22,220 nucleotides of DNA from Syntrophomonas sp. UBA1368 (GCA_002305965.1 DBRM01000055.1:1-22220); one strand, 5' to 3'; counted from the stretch's first letter, positions 13,116-20,849 are shown. Program-made: numbers and translations. Notes: generated from the sequence alone by a model not told the origin.

Positions 13116-13745
13116 TTACTGCTTGATCCCGGTAACCAAAAATACGCTGAAAGAATTGGTACCAGCCTCATTGGTCCTGATCATTTCAGCGGCAGTCACA
13201 AAGCGGATATCATTAAACCCTGCCTCTTCAAGGATATGCTGCAGCTCTGCCCGGTCAAAACCATGGTGACAAACGCCGGTATTATCCTGGTGAAAAAGTC
13301 CTTTGTCCAAGTCCAGGTCGGCGATGCTCAGATATCCGCCGGGCTTGATCACCTGGAAAAACGCATGGAAAATCGCTTTGATATCCTGGATGTGGTGCAA
13401 GGTCATGCTGCTTACGATCAAATCATAAGCTCCTTCCAGGCGGTCACCTGCTTCAAGGTTTAAGAGCTTCGTTTCAATGTTGGTCAATTGCTGTAATTCG
13501 ATTTTTTCCCGCATGACCTGAAGCATGCCTTCTGAATTGTCAACACCGATTATGGAATCAACCAAAGGCTGTAACTGCAGCGTTAACAGACCGGTCCCAC
13601 AGCCAAAATCGAGAACCTTCATATCCTCTCGGATGATCCCTGCATTGATGATCGCCTGAGCTACATCATTGGCTAATTCTTTCCTTCCCTGCCCCTGATC
13701 CCAATGGGCGGCTGCTTTATTAAAATCCCTCTGGCTACTGTTCAC
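13116..13745 (-). CDS. Class I SAM-dependent methyltransferase
   Basis: The product is 209 residues from a GTG at 13743-13745, with AAGGAGG upstream. The fold is a Rossmann-like class I methyltransferase: motif I VLDFGCGTG at 44-52, the acidic residue of motif II at D69 (IIGVDNSEGML), YDLIVSSMTLHHI as motif IV, and IKPGGYLSIADLD after it. The N terminus (FNKAAAHWDQGQGRKELA) is typical of ubiE/tam-like small-molecule methyltransferases. The substrate is not deducible. It has its own promoter (13876-13904) and a 28-codon ORF just upstream. It shows no link to the neighbouring two-component system other than strand. Confidence 0.9.
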   Translation of the reverse strand: MNSSQRDFNKAAAHWDQGQGRKELANDVAQAIINAGIIREDMKVLDFGCGTGLLTLQLQPLVDSIIGVDNSEGMLQVMREKIELQQLTNIETKLLNLEAGDRLEGAYDLIVSSMTLHHIQDIKAIFHAFFQVIKPGGYLSIADLDLDKGLFHQDNTGVCHHGFDRAELQHILEEAGFNDIRFVTAAEMIRTNEAGTNSFSVFLVTGIKQ

Positions 13746-13762
13746 GATCGGCCCTCCTTTAT

Positions 13763-13849
13763 TTACTCTGTTCTTGTATTTGGCTGTACCTCGAATGATC
13801 TGCTTCTGTTATTATGTTTATCCGGGGTGTCAACTTTGATTCTTTCCAT
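13763..13849 (-). CDS. Small upstream ORF (28 aa) before the methyltransferase gene
   Basis: A 28-codon ORF (MERIKVDTPDKHNNRSRSFE..., ending PNTRTE) starts at the ATG at 13847-13849, with AAGGGG five bases upstream, and stops at a TAA 17 bp before the GTG of the methyltransferase. It lies wholly within the leader set by the promoter at 13876-13904. It is hydrophilic and has no membrane segment. It could be a small protein or a leader peptide coupling translation to the methyltransferase. Support is the ribosome binding site and position only. Confidence 0.4.
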   Translation of the reverse strand: MERIKVDTPDKHNNRSRSFEVQPNTRTE

Positions 13850-13875
13850 TTATACCCCTTCAGGGTATTTTTCTC

Positions 13876-13904
13876 ATTATAATTTGTCCGTTCGTGATAT
13901 GCAA
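13876..13904 (-). promoter_or_regulatory. Promoter of the methyltransferase transcript
   Basis: TTGCAT (13899-13904) and a perfect TATAAT (13876-13881) on the minus strand are 17 bp apart. The leader then has ATACCC-TGAAG-GGGTAT (13850-13867 region), a small hairpin that overlaps the ribosome binding site of the 28-codon ORF. The leader before the methyltransferase is about 125 bases. Confidence 0.6.
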
Positions 13905-13908
13905 TATA

Positions 13909-13936
13909 AAAGGGCAGGTATTAATACCTGCCCTTT
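13909..13936. terminator. Bidirectional intrinsic terminator
   Basis: AAAGGGCAGGTATT pairs perfectly with AATACCTGCCCTTT, giving a 14-bp palindrome with AAA and TTT at its ends. It terminates the secreted-protein gene that ends at 14000 on the minus strand, immediately before the methyltransferase promoter. Confidence 0.8.
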
Positions 13937-13999
13937 AACTATCAAAAGCACGGACCCACGTGTCCTATCAAGCAACCTTTGATATTTTAGTGTATATCC

Positions 14000-14755
14000 T
14001 TATTTCAATGACAGCTCCAGTCCGGATAAAATGATTTCAGAGTTAAATTTCCCGTCGGTTTCGATCTTTATCTGCTTCACCCCAGCAATGTTGATATCAA
14101 ATTCCTGCGGAAATACGCCATTTACGATTTCCGGCGAGGTGTAGAGCAGTTTGTCGTCGCCATATATCTTGATTATCGCTGGTTCCTTGGTAAGCTGATC
14201 ATCAAATGACAAAGCGATTTTCCCTGTTAAACGGGCATAATTCTGATCGAGGGTATATACCCGGTAACCCCATCCGTATCCCATATATCCATTGATGACC
14301 AGGCCGGTATCATGGGTGATACCAGTATTGTCCCTGATATTGTATATCATGGATCCGGGCTTTATCAAACCCCAGGAAAGATCCCCGGTCAAGTTGCCTT
14401 TAACCTGTTCATGATAAATATCCATGTCCCCCAGATAGAACTTTTTTGCTTCCGGAGGCAGTCCGATATACACACTGTTGGTTTCCCCGTCCCAGGTTAT
14501 TTTTTTATCAACTGCTTCCGCCACTGCTCTGACCGGAAGATAGGTGGTGCCATTATAAATAAAAGCCTCCACCCGGTTGCCGTTTGAATCTACACTGCTT
14601 AGTTTAGACTGATTGACATATACTTTGACACCAGTGTAAATATTGATCTGCTTCTGTATCATATCGGCTGCGGCTGGAAGTATGGACGTACTCAGCAATG
14701 CCATCACCGCCATCCCCGCAAAAAAATATCCGACTTTATAATATTTCCTCATCAT
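14000..14755 (-). CDS. Secreted protein with copper amine oxidase N-terminal-like (stalk) domain and NPCBM-like domain
   Basis: The product is 251 residues from the ATG at 14753-14755, set by AGGAGGCAGG directly upstream; an in-frame ATG 60 bp earlier lacks proper spacing. A signal peptide or anchor spans 1-30 (hydrophobic core, then PAAAD). Residues about 42-98 match the copper amine oxidase N-terminal domain (VKVYVNQ, YNGTTYLPVRAVAEAV, ITWDGETNSVYIG), a module common in Clostridia surface proteins and unrelated to oxidase activity by itself. Residues about 145-250 resemble NPCBM, a carbohydrate-binding module (GLVINGYMGYG, YARLTGKIALSFDD, IKIYGDDKLLYTSP). A cell-surface, carbohydrate-binding role is likely but unproven. 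Its upstream region (14756-14933) holds a GGT-CCTGAA/TTCAGG-ACC hairpin near 14840-14866. Confidence 0.87.
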   Translation of the reverse strand: MMRKYYKVGYFFAGMAVMALLSTSILPAAADMIQKQINIYTGVKVYVNQSKLSSVDSNGNRVEAFIYNGTTYLPVRAVAEAVDKKITWDGETNSVYIGLPPEAKKFYLGDMDIYHEQVKGNLTGDLSWGLIKPGSMIYNIRDNTGITHDTGLVINGYMGYGWGYRVYTLDQNYARLTGKIALSFDDQLTKEPAIIKIYGDDKLLYTSPEIVNGVFPQEFDINIAGVKQIKIETDGKFNSEIILSGLELSLK

Positions 14756-14928
14756 CCTGCCTCCTATATTTTGATCATCGCATATTATGTACCAATCTAT
14801 TTTAAATAAGCCCATCCCTTCTTTCCATGCTTTATCTTTTCGGTACCTGAATTGATTTCAGGAACCGACCGCTATCTTAAGGTTCCAATTCAACATTTCG
14901 CGTCGTTATTCCTTTGTTGTTTGGGCAC

Positions 14929-14961
14929 GAAAAAACACTGCCCTTTTTGGAAGGCAGTGTT
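14929..14961 (-). terminator. Intrinsic terminator after the 48-residue ORF
   Basis: On the minus strand, AACACTGCC (14953-14961) pairs with GGCAGTGTT (14934-14942) and is followed by a T-run. It lies 20 bp after the stop codon of the small ORF, supporting that ORF as a real transcript. Confidence 0.8.
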
Positions 14962-14981
14962 AGATTTTCACTAATTATGTG

Positions 14982-15128
14982 TTATTTTCCTAATTCCTCC
15001 GCCAATGCCCGGCTTTTCTCTGAAAGGATCATGGCAAAACCTGCAGCATCTTTGTTTTTGCCTAAAATCAATGATGACGCTAATTCCGCTAAAATATTTT
15101 TAATTTCGAAAAACAGCTTGGTTATCAT
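14982..15128 (-). CDS. Small protein of unknown function (48 aa)
   Basis: A 48-residue ORF opens MITKLFFEIKNILAELASSL and ends in SRALAEELGK. The start has GGAGGGTG at ideal spacing. A promoter (15184-15212) lies upstream and a terminator (14929-14961) immediately downstream, so it forms a complete single-gene unit. The N-terminal half is an amphipathic or hydrophobic helix that might touch the membrane; the C-terminal half is a charged helix. No cysteines. It is below the length cut-off of many gene finders. Function unknown. Confidence 0.68.
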   Translation of the reverse strand: MITKLFFEIKNILAELASSLILGKNKDAAGFAMILSEKSRALAEELGK

Positions 15129-15183
15129 ATATATCACCCTCCAGTATGCTGTCAGATAAAATCAAATTTATATATATATATTC

Positions 15184-15212
15184 ATTCTAATATATATACA
15201 CTTTTTTAACAA
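15184..15212 (-). promoter_or_regulatory. Promoter of the 48-residue ORF
   Basis: TTGTTA (15207-15212) and TAGAAT (15184-15189) on the minus strand are separated by 17 bp, followed by a very A/T-rich leader with TATATATATATA (about 15168-15180). Confidence 0.5.
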
Positions 15213-15294
15213 TATACCTTTCGTTTCGTCTGACAAAAAAATGTTTGCAGTTTCCGGGCGATATATGGCTCATGTCAACCATTGAACGCTAATT

Positions 15295-16140
15295 TTAATC
15301 AATTTTCGCCGTAATTTTGGCAGCGATCCCTTTAATATCTGCGGAATCATAACTTTCGATCTGACCCTGGTCAATCGCCTGGTTTAGTTTGGCATCCCAG
15401 GGTAATCCGCCTAAATAATCGATACCGTTGTCTTTGGCTACTTTTTCTCCCTGGCTCTCGCCGAATATCTGCAGTTTTTCATGGCAATGACTGCAAATGG
15501 CATAACTCATGTTTTCTACCAAACCCAGGATGGGAATTGACATTTTTTTGGCCATATTAATGGTCTTTTTCACTACCATGACTGCCAGTTCCTGGGGTGA
15601 AGAAACAATGACGATGCCCTTTACAGGCAAGGTCTGCATGACCGTTAATGGCACGTCACCGGTGCCCGGAGGCAGATCGACCACCAGATAATCCAGTTCC
15701 CGCCAGTCGACTTCTTCCCAGAATTGCTTAACAGCCCCAGCCAGGATCGGTCCTCTCCAGATAACCGGATCGTCTTCATGGGGCAGAAAGAAATTGATGG
15801 ATATCAATTTGATTCCCAGTTTGGTAGTGGGAGGAATGATACCGTAATCATTTCCCCGCAGCTGGATATTGGCCAACCCGAAGGCGCGTGGCTGACTGGG
15901 CCCGGTTATATCAGCATCCAGTACTCCGACCTTTTTTCCCTGACGGGCGAGTTCACTGGCAATCAGGCCGGTAACTGAAGATTTTCCCACTCCGCCTTTA
16001 CCGCTCATGACAACGATCACGTTTTTGATTTGGTTTAATGAACCCACCAGACTCTTTTCGACCTCAACCGCTCCCCCGCAGTCGTTGGGGTCAATCTTGC
16101 ATGAACCGCTGGAAGGACAAGTTTTGCACGCATCTGACAT
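15295..16140 (-). CDS. Mrp/ApbC-type Fe-S cluster carrier ATPase
   Basis: The product is 281 residues, without a NifX domain. Walker A is SGKGGVGKS at 46-54, followed by DADITGPS at 75-82, WRGPILAGAVKQF at 128-140, Walker B VVDLPPGTGD at 153-162, and the CxxC at 216-219 (CSHC) that bridges a cluster between two subunits in this family. The N terminus has C5, C8, C14 and C21; C5-x2-C8-x5-C14 matches the CX2CX5C part of the Nbp35 N-terminal cluster motif. AAAGGGG precedes the ATG. It is a monocistronic-looking housekeeping candidate for Fe-S delivery, paralogous to the operon copy at 6212-7453. Confidence 0.93.
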   Translation of the reverse strand: MSDACKTCPSSGSCKIDPNDCGGAVEVEKSLVGSLNQIKNVIVVMSGKGGVGKSSVTGLIASELARQGKKVGVLDADITGPSQPRAFGLANIQLRGNDYGIIPPTTKLGIKLISINFFLPHEDDPVIWRGPILAGAVKQFWEEVDWRELDYLVVDLPPGTGDVPLTVMQTLPVKGIVIVSSPQELAVMVVKKTINMAKKMSIPILGLVENMSYAICSHCHEKLQIFGESQGEKVAKDNGIDYLGGLPWDAKLNQAIDQGQIESYDSADIKGIAAKITAKID

Positions 16141-16242
16141 GATAGTTCCCCTTTCTATTTGAACAATTTTATTGACCTCGATTAATACTTTAATAAAATA
16201 TTCCCTATCATTATTATCCGTTTACCTTTTATATTCAACATC

Positions 16243-16680
16243 TTACTTAATTTTATCCAGCAATAATTGTAAACTGTGCGCGAAATGGTTATTGTCTTTA
16301 CCGGTCCGTTTCCTGGGATTGATATGCTTTCCGCCTGCCTGTCTGGCTTTGGTGTTCAAATATCTTTGCATTAACAAAATGTCGATATTCGAGTCAGTAT
16401 AGATCTTACCGCTGGGATTGATGGCAGCAGCGCCTTTGCCCAGCACAATAGAGGCCAGGCCGTAATCCTGGGTAACCACGATATCACCGGGTTCTGTCAT
16501 ATTGGCAATGGTAATATCTGCGGCCTGCGCCTCCTGGCCCACAACCACCTTTTCTGCATAACTGCTGTTGATTTGATGATTGTAATTAGATACCATAATG
16601 ACTCTTATTTTGTTTTTCTGTGCCAGGTCTTCGATAATTTCCTTGACCGGGCAGGCGTCGGCATCTACAATTATTTTCAC
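16243..16680 (-). CDS. YaiI/YqxD family protein (DUF188, PIN-like)
   Basis: The product is 145 residues from the GTG at 16678-16680, giving (M)KIIVDADACPVK, the normal N terminus of the YqxD/YaiI family, with GGAG six bases upstream. An ATG 30 bp earlier is possible but less likely. Conserved features are DADACPV, a central DIVVTQDYGLA (catalytic-type Asp of PIN-like folds) and the C-terminal GGKHINPRKRT before a basic stretch. The family is thought to be PIN-like and nuclease-related, but no activity is firmly established. It is followed after about 100 bp by the Mrp gene on the same strand. Confidence 0.88.
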   Translation of the reverse strand: MKIIVDADACPVKEIIEDLAQKNKIRVIMVSNYNHQINSSYAEKVVVGQEAQAADITIANMTEPGDIVVTQDYGLASIVLGKGAAAINPSGKIYTDSNIDILLMQRYLNTKARQAGGKHINPRKRTGKDNNHFAHSLQLLLDKIK

Positions 16681-16875
16681 ACCAGGCTCCAATCTCTGCC
16701 TGTTTGGCATTATTCATAGATAAGTAAATCTATTTCTTGCTATTTTAACATAAAATCTGCTCAAACAGGATAATCTCCAAAGCTGGTATGAATTCATCAT
16801 GTTGTTTTCCGCCGCTATAGTGTAAGCTATTGATATGTCAGTCGTATTATAATCAAGGACGGGGAGCTGGATAGT

Positions 16876-17466
16876 TTGATCAATGACGAGTTGTTGGCTG
16901 CGAAGGCCCTGGGAGGCGACCTTGGCGCTTTCGAGGAATTAGTCAATAGATATAAAAAATCTGTCTTTACCATCGTTTATAGGATTATCGGGCAATATCA
17001 GGAAGCAGAAGATATCACCCAGGAAGTCTTTCTGATCGTCTATGAAAAACTATATCAATTTGATGTGGGCAAAAAGTTTGCCCCCTGGATACATAGAATC
17101 GCTGTAAATACCACCATAACAGCTTTAAGAAAAAAGAAAAAAGTTGTAAATGTAATGTTTGACGAGACATATATTCAGGATAATGTCACCGGCAGCGATT
17201 TGGATGATCCTCAGGTGATTTTTGAGCGCAATGAATTAAGCAGCTTTATTAATGAAGTGATCATGGAACTGCCGGAAAACTACCGGATCATCATCGCGCT
17301 GCGTTACCAGATGGATTACAGTAATGGAGAAATCGCTGAGGTTCTGGGCATAAGCAAGGAAAATGTTGAGGTCAAGGTCCATCGGGCCAGAAAAGCGATG
17401 CGCAATCTTTATATGAAAAAACTGGTGCAAAGGGGGATGCCGCATGAATTGCCAGCAAGCAGATAA
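16876..17466 (+). CDS. ECF-family RNA polymerase sigma factor
   Basis: The product is 196 residues. Sigma region 2 spans about 16-80 (LGAFEELVNRYKKSVFTIVYRII, EAEDITQEVFLIVYEKLYQF, FAPWIHRIAVN) and region 4 about 130-182 (MELPENYRIIIALRYQMDYSNGEIAEVLGISKENVEVKVHRARKAMR). The linker is acidic. The start is a TTG at 16876-16878 with GGGGAG about nine bases upstream; there is no better ATG. The gene overlaps the anti-sigma gene by 23 bp. A TATAAT at 16848-16853 lacks a good -35 at 17 bp, so promoter type is open. It probably directs a small cell-envelope stress regulon held off by the neighbouring anti-sigma factor. Confidence 0.93.
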   Translation: MINDELLAAKALGGDLGAFEELVNRYKKSVFTIVYRIIGQYQEAEDITQEVFLIVYEKLYQFDVGKKFAPWIHRIAVNTTITALRKKKKVVNVMFDETYIQDNVTGSDLDDPQVIFERNELSSFINEVIMELPENYRIIIALRYQMDYSNGEIAEVLGISKENVEVKVHRARKAMRNLYMKKLVQRGMPHELPASR

Positions 17467-18538
17467 TTATATCTATGAATACTGCGATGCACGGCTGTCC
17501 CCTGAATTGATGCAGGAATTTGAAGAACACCTGGCCAGCTGCGAAACATGTACTAACTTGGTGATCCTGACCCGCTTTGAAAATGATGCCTTACATGAAT
17601 GTATGGAAACAACCATGGAGGTAGATGAAAATTTTACCGCCCGAATCATGGCCGCGCTTCCTGCTGCAGCAGCCCCCGCCTTAAGTGATATTCAGATCAT
17701 CAAACCTTCCCGATCCTGGCGTCCTGTTGCATATTTTGCCGTCGTTGCAGCAACCACTGTTCTAATGTTTACTACAGTGGTTCCGGGTTTGTTTGATCAG
17801 ATGCAAGATAAGAACGTGGCTGTCCATGACAGCATCCAGCCGGAGCTCAGGGAAAATGCGTCCCTTAAGACCGGCAAAATTAATGAAGATGGCATTGCTC
17901 TTCAATCGGCAGGCACAGATACGGCAGAAAAAGAAAGTGACAGTACAAATCGTAATGTTATAACTGATTCAGGCGATTCCGGCAATTCCGCCGAAGTGAT
18001 ACAAGCTGATGTCGCCAGCATGATTTCGGAAAACTCTACCCCTTCTATACAGATCGCCATGGCTGACTATGCAGCACTTAAGACCCCTGCGCCTGCATTA
18101 CAGCGGGGCATAAGTTCCACAGGTGATCAGGCTATGCCTAAAGCAGCCTCCGTCCCTGACCGTTATCGCTCGTATTCCGTCAACCTTGTTAAACCTATAG
18201 AGGAGGTATCTCTGGTCCCTGACAACCTGCCGGGAAATTATGTGCTGGCCTCCGATTCAGAGGAAATATTCGTTTATAACGATACGAAAACCGGTAAAAC
18301 AGTTGAAATCGCCATCAGACCCTATGCAGCGCCCACAGCCAATACCATGGCGAAAGCCTCTATTGCAGCGAATGAAATTCTGATGACTGAATCCGCTGCC
18401 TCTGCTCCTTTGACACAGCAGCTGGAGGTCATTGCTGAATATGAAGAAAGCCAGTACGTAGTGAGCCTGGAAAGTAATCTGGATCACGACGAGCTGCTGG
18501 ATCTGGCCGGCCAAATAAAACTGGCCCCCGCACAATAA
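17444..18538 (+). CDS. Transmembrane anti-sigma factor (zinc-finger type) with DUF4367-like domain
   Basis: The product is 364 residues. Residues 1-40 form an anti-sigma zinc-binding domain with HxxxCxxC (H29, C33, C36) and C3 or C14 as a further ligand. One transmembrane helix lies at about 95-113. The extracytoplasmic part has a low-complexity linker (120-215), then a domain at about 225-362 (PVPDRYRSYSV..., LVPDNLPGNYVLA, FVYNDTKTGKTVEIAI, SLESNLDHDELLDLAGQI) of the DUF4367 type. The start lies within the sigma gene, so the two are translationally coupled. It should hold the sigma factor at the membrane until an envelope signal releases it. Confidence 0.9.
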   Translation: MNCQQADNYIYEYCDARLSPELMQEFEEHLASCETCTNLVILTRFENDALHECMETTMEVDENFTARIMAALPAAAAPALSDIQIIKPSRSWRPVAYFAVVAATTVLMFTTVVPGLFDQMQDKNVAVHDSIQPELRENASLKTGKINEDGIALQSAGTDTAEKESDSTNRNVITDSGDSGNSAEVIQADVASMISENSTPSIQIAMADYAALKTPAPALQRGISSTGDQAMPKAASVPDRYRSYSVNLVKPIEEVSLVPDNLPGNYVLASDSEEIFVYNDTKTGKTVEIAIRPYAAPTANTMAKASIAANEILMTESAASAPLTQQLEVIAEYEESQYVVSLESNLDHDELLDLAGQIKLAPAQ

Positions 18539-18573
18539 TAAGAATCTCTCGCATGTTTACTTAATCAAATAAG

Positions 18574-18612
18574 AAGCCCGGTACTTGAAAATGACTTTCA
18601 AGCACCGGGCTT
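18574..18612. terminator. Shared terminator between convergent anti-sigma and EF-G genes
   Basis: AAGCCCGGTACTTGAAA (18574-18590) pairs with TTTCAAGCACCGGGCTT (18596-18612) around ATGAC, with one non-Watson-Crick position. The minus-strand side is followed by CTTATTTG. It serves two converging genes. Confidence 0.75.
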
Positions 18613-18674
18613 AATTCTCCTGCTGGTATTTCGCGTTTTATTCTATATATAACTTGCTGCCGGGCTCCCTTTGA

Positions 18675-20702
18675 TCAGGAAGCAATCACGCCTTCTTCAT
18701 AATGGGAAAACTGCATGGAAAATCCTGCACGGCCCTGGGTAAGCGAGCGCAAAGTAGTGGAATAACCAAACAGTTCCACCAGCGGCACACAGCTTCTGAT
18801 GATCTGGGTATTGTTTTCCATTTCCATTGATTCCAGACGGCCGCGCATATTGCTGATATTACTGATAATATTGCCGGTAAACTCTTCCGGCGAAGTGATT
18901 TCCAGTTTCATTACCGGTTCCAGGAGTTTAGGTCCGGCTTTCTTCAGGCATTCCTTGGTGGCGATCATGGCTGCTGTTCTGAAGGCCATTTCCGAGGAAT
19001 CCACTTCGTGGAAAGAACCGTCCAGCAAAGTAGCTTTCACATTCACCACCGGATAGCCCTTGAGGATTCCCTCCTGCAATGCCTGCTTGACGCCGGATTC
19101 TACGGCGGGGATATATTCCCGGGGAATGGCACCGCCCACGATCTTATTGACAAATTCAAAGCCCTCTTCACCAGGTTCAAGCCGCAGAACGATATGGGCA
19201 TACTGTCCTTTGCCCCCGGTCTGTTTTACATAGCGGGTCACTTGTTCTGCATCCTTACTGATGGTTTCCTTGTAAGCTACCTGTGGCTGACCGATATTAA
19301 AGTCCACCATAAACTCTTTGGCCAGTCGTTCTGCTACAATTTCCAGGTGCAGTTCACCCATGCCTGAGATCAATGTTTGCCCGGTTTCCTGGTTATACAT
19401 CACTTTAAAAGTCGGGTCTTCAGCAGCCAGTTTCCCTAATGCTTCACCCAGCTTGCTCTGGTCGTTCTGGGTCTTGGGTTCGATGGCAATTTGAATGACC
19501 GGTTCCGGAAATACGATAGATTCCAGTAAAATATTATAACCTTCTTCACAAATGGTATCCCCGGTGCTGACATCCTTCAATCCGATAAATGCCACAATAT
19601 CTCCGGCGGATACTTCTGTAATTTCTTCACGATGATTGGCATGCATTTTAACCAGCCGGCCAATGCGTTCTTTTTTGTTCTTGCTGCTGTTGATCACATA
19701 ACTGCCGGCTTTTACCGTACCGGAATAAATCCGGGCAAAGGCTAATTTCCCAACATGCCGGTCACTGACGATCTTAAATATCAGCGCAGCGAACGGCTGT
19801 CCGGCATCGGGAATAATTTCCACCATTTCTTCCCCCTCCGGTATGCTGGCCGTGGCAGGCCTGCCATCCAGGGGTGACGGAAGATAACCAATAATCGCAT
19901 CCAAAAGCAGCTGTACACCGATATTACGATAAGAACTGCCGCATAAGACCGGTACGATCTGTCCCTTTACGGTATTGACACGAAGCGCCTCGATCAACAT
20001 TTCCTGGGGAATGGTTTCATTATTAAAATACATTTCCAGTAATTGTTCATCGTTTTCGGCCAGGCTTTCGATCATGGCGTTGCGCCAGGACTCTGCTTCA
20101 GCCAGATGGCTTTCCGGTATTTCCATTTCCACAACTTCATTACCTAGTTTGCCGCCGAAAGTATAGTATTTCATCTTGATCAGATCAATAACCCCTAAAA
20201 AATCGTCATCCTCTGTCGCCGGCAGGGTAATGACCAGGGGATTTGCCCCCAGGCGGTTTTTAATCTGTCCGGTTACTTTAAAAAAGTCAGCACCTACCGC
20301 ATCCATTTTATTGATATAGGCAATGCGGGGAACACGGTATTTGTCAGCCTGCCTCCAGACCGTTTCCGATTGAGGTTCCACGCCGCCTTTGCTGCAAAAA
20401 ATAACCACCACTCCGTCCAGAATCCTTAGACTGCGCTCAACTTCCGCAGTAAAATCGACATGGCCTGGTGTATCGATAATATTGATGGTCTTGCCTTTCC
20501 AAATACAGGTGGTGGCAGCAGAAGCAACCGTAATGCCGCGTTCTTTTTCATAAGAAAGGAAATCCATTACACTTGATCCTTCATGGGTCTCGCCCATTTT
20601 ATGCGTTAAACCGGTATAATATAAGATTCTTTCAGTTGTCGTGGTTTTACCGGCATCAATATGCGCAATAATCCCTATGTTTCTTAAATTTTCAAGCTGC
20701 AC
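18675..20702 (-). CDS. Elongation factor G, stand-alone paralogue
   Basis: The product is 675 residues from the GTG at 20700-20702, giving (M)QLENLRNIGIIAHIDAGKT. An in-frame GTG at 20712-20714 lies inside the ribosome binding site, and an ATG at 20790-20792 would translate the leader terminator. The G domain has AHIDAGKT (13-20), RGIT (55-58), DTPGH (77-81) and NKMD. Domain II, domain III (SGMGELHLEI), domain IV (GGAIPREYIPAV) and domain V follow. Domain V reads TGNIISNISNMRGRL where canonical EF-G has M-G-D-V-I-G-D-x-N-x-R-R-G, a sign of a divergent EF-G branch. It is not next to rpsL, rpsG or tuf. It should act in translocation or ribosome recycling. Confidence 0.9.
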   Translation of the reverse strand: MQLENLRNIGIIAHIDAGKTTTTERILYYTGLTHKMGETHEGSSVMDFLSYEKERGITVASAATTCIWKGKTINIIDTPGHVDFTAEVERSLRILDGVVVIFCSKGGVEPQSETVWRQADKYRVPRIAYINKMDAVGADFFKVTGQIKNRLGANPLVITLPATEDDDFLGVIDLIKMKYYTFGGKLGNEVVEMEIPESHLAEAESWRNAMIESLAENDEQLLEMYFNNETIPQEMLIEALRVNTVKGQIVPVLCGSSYRNIGVQLLLDAIIGYLPSPLDGRPATASIPEGEEMVEIIPDAGQPFAALIFKIVSDRHVGKLAFARIYSGTVKAGSYVINSSKNKKERIGRLVKMHANHREEITEVSAGDIVAFIGLKDVSTGDTICEEGYNILLESIVFPEPVIQIAIEPKTQNDQSKLGEALGKLAAEDPTFKVMYNQETGQTLISGMGELHLEIVAERLAKEFMVDFNIGQPQVAYKETISKDAEQVTRYVKQTGGKGQYAHIVLRLEPGEEGFEFVNKIVGGAIPREYIPAVESGVKQALQEGILKGYPVVNVKATLLDGSFHEVDSSEMAFRTAAMIATKECLKKAGPKLLEPVMKLEITSPEEFTGNIISNISNMRGRLESMEMENNTQIIRSCVPLVELFGYSTTLRSLTQGRAGFSMQFSHYEEGVIAS

Positions 20703-20740
20703 TTGTTCTTCCACTCCTTTATTTTTTAAGGGACTTATCC

Positions 20741-20773
20741 AAAAAAATAACGGCACCCGCCAGGGCAATGCCG
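20741..20773 (-). terminator. Terminator in the EF-G leader, candidate attenuator
   Basis: On the minus strand, CGGCA-TTG-CCC-TGGC-GGG-TGCCG (20751-20773) folds into a hairpin (5 bp plus 3 bp with a three-base bulge) followed at once by TTATTTTTTT. It lies between the promoter at 20821-20849 and the GTG start at 20702. Since the upstream crotonase gene has its own terminator at 20949-20990, this one should act on the EF-G leader. No upstream ORF with a ribosome binding site was found in the leader. Confidence 0.6.
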
Positions 20774-20820
20774 ATATTCTTACCATTTTCATTATGATCT
20801 ATTCGGTCATCCAGAATATT

Positions 20821-20849
20821 ATCTTAATCAATTATTAAATATTTGTCAA
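20821..20849 (-). promoter_or_regulatory. Promoter of the EF-G gene
   Basis: TTGACA (20844-20849) and TAAGAT (20821-20826) on the minus strand are exactly 17 bp apart. The start of transcription would be near 20814, giving a leader of about 112 bases that contains the terminator hairpin. Confidence 0.6.

Noticed and set aside
16723..16740. ATAGAT/ATCTAT inverted repeat upstream of the DUF188 gene
   Set aside because: Six-base arms in an A/T-rich intergenic region are expected by chance; there is no promoter alignment to support it.
18675..20702. Ribosome-protection protein of the TetM type
   Set aside because: The leader terminator suggested it, but the protein has the EF-G domain sequence with AHIDAGKT and the IPREYIPAVESG segment of domain IV. 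I see no TetM-type features.
20703..20792. 30-residue N-terminal extension of EF-G from an upstream ATG
   Set aside because: It would translate through the leader terminator hairpin, has no ribosome binding site, and EF-G proteins start close to the NIRNIGIIAHIDAGKT segment.
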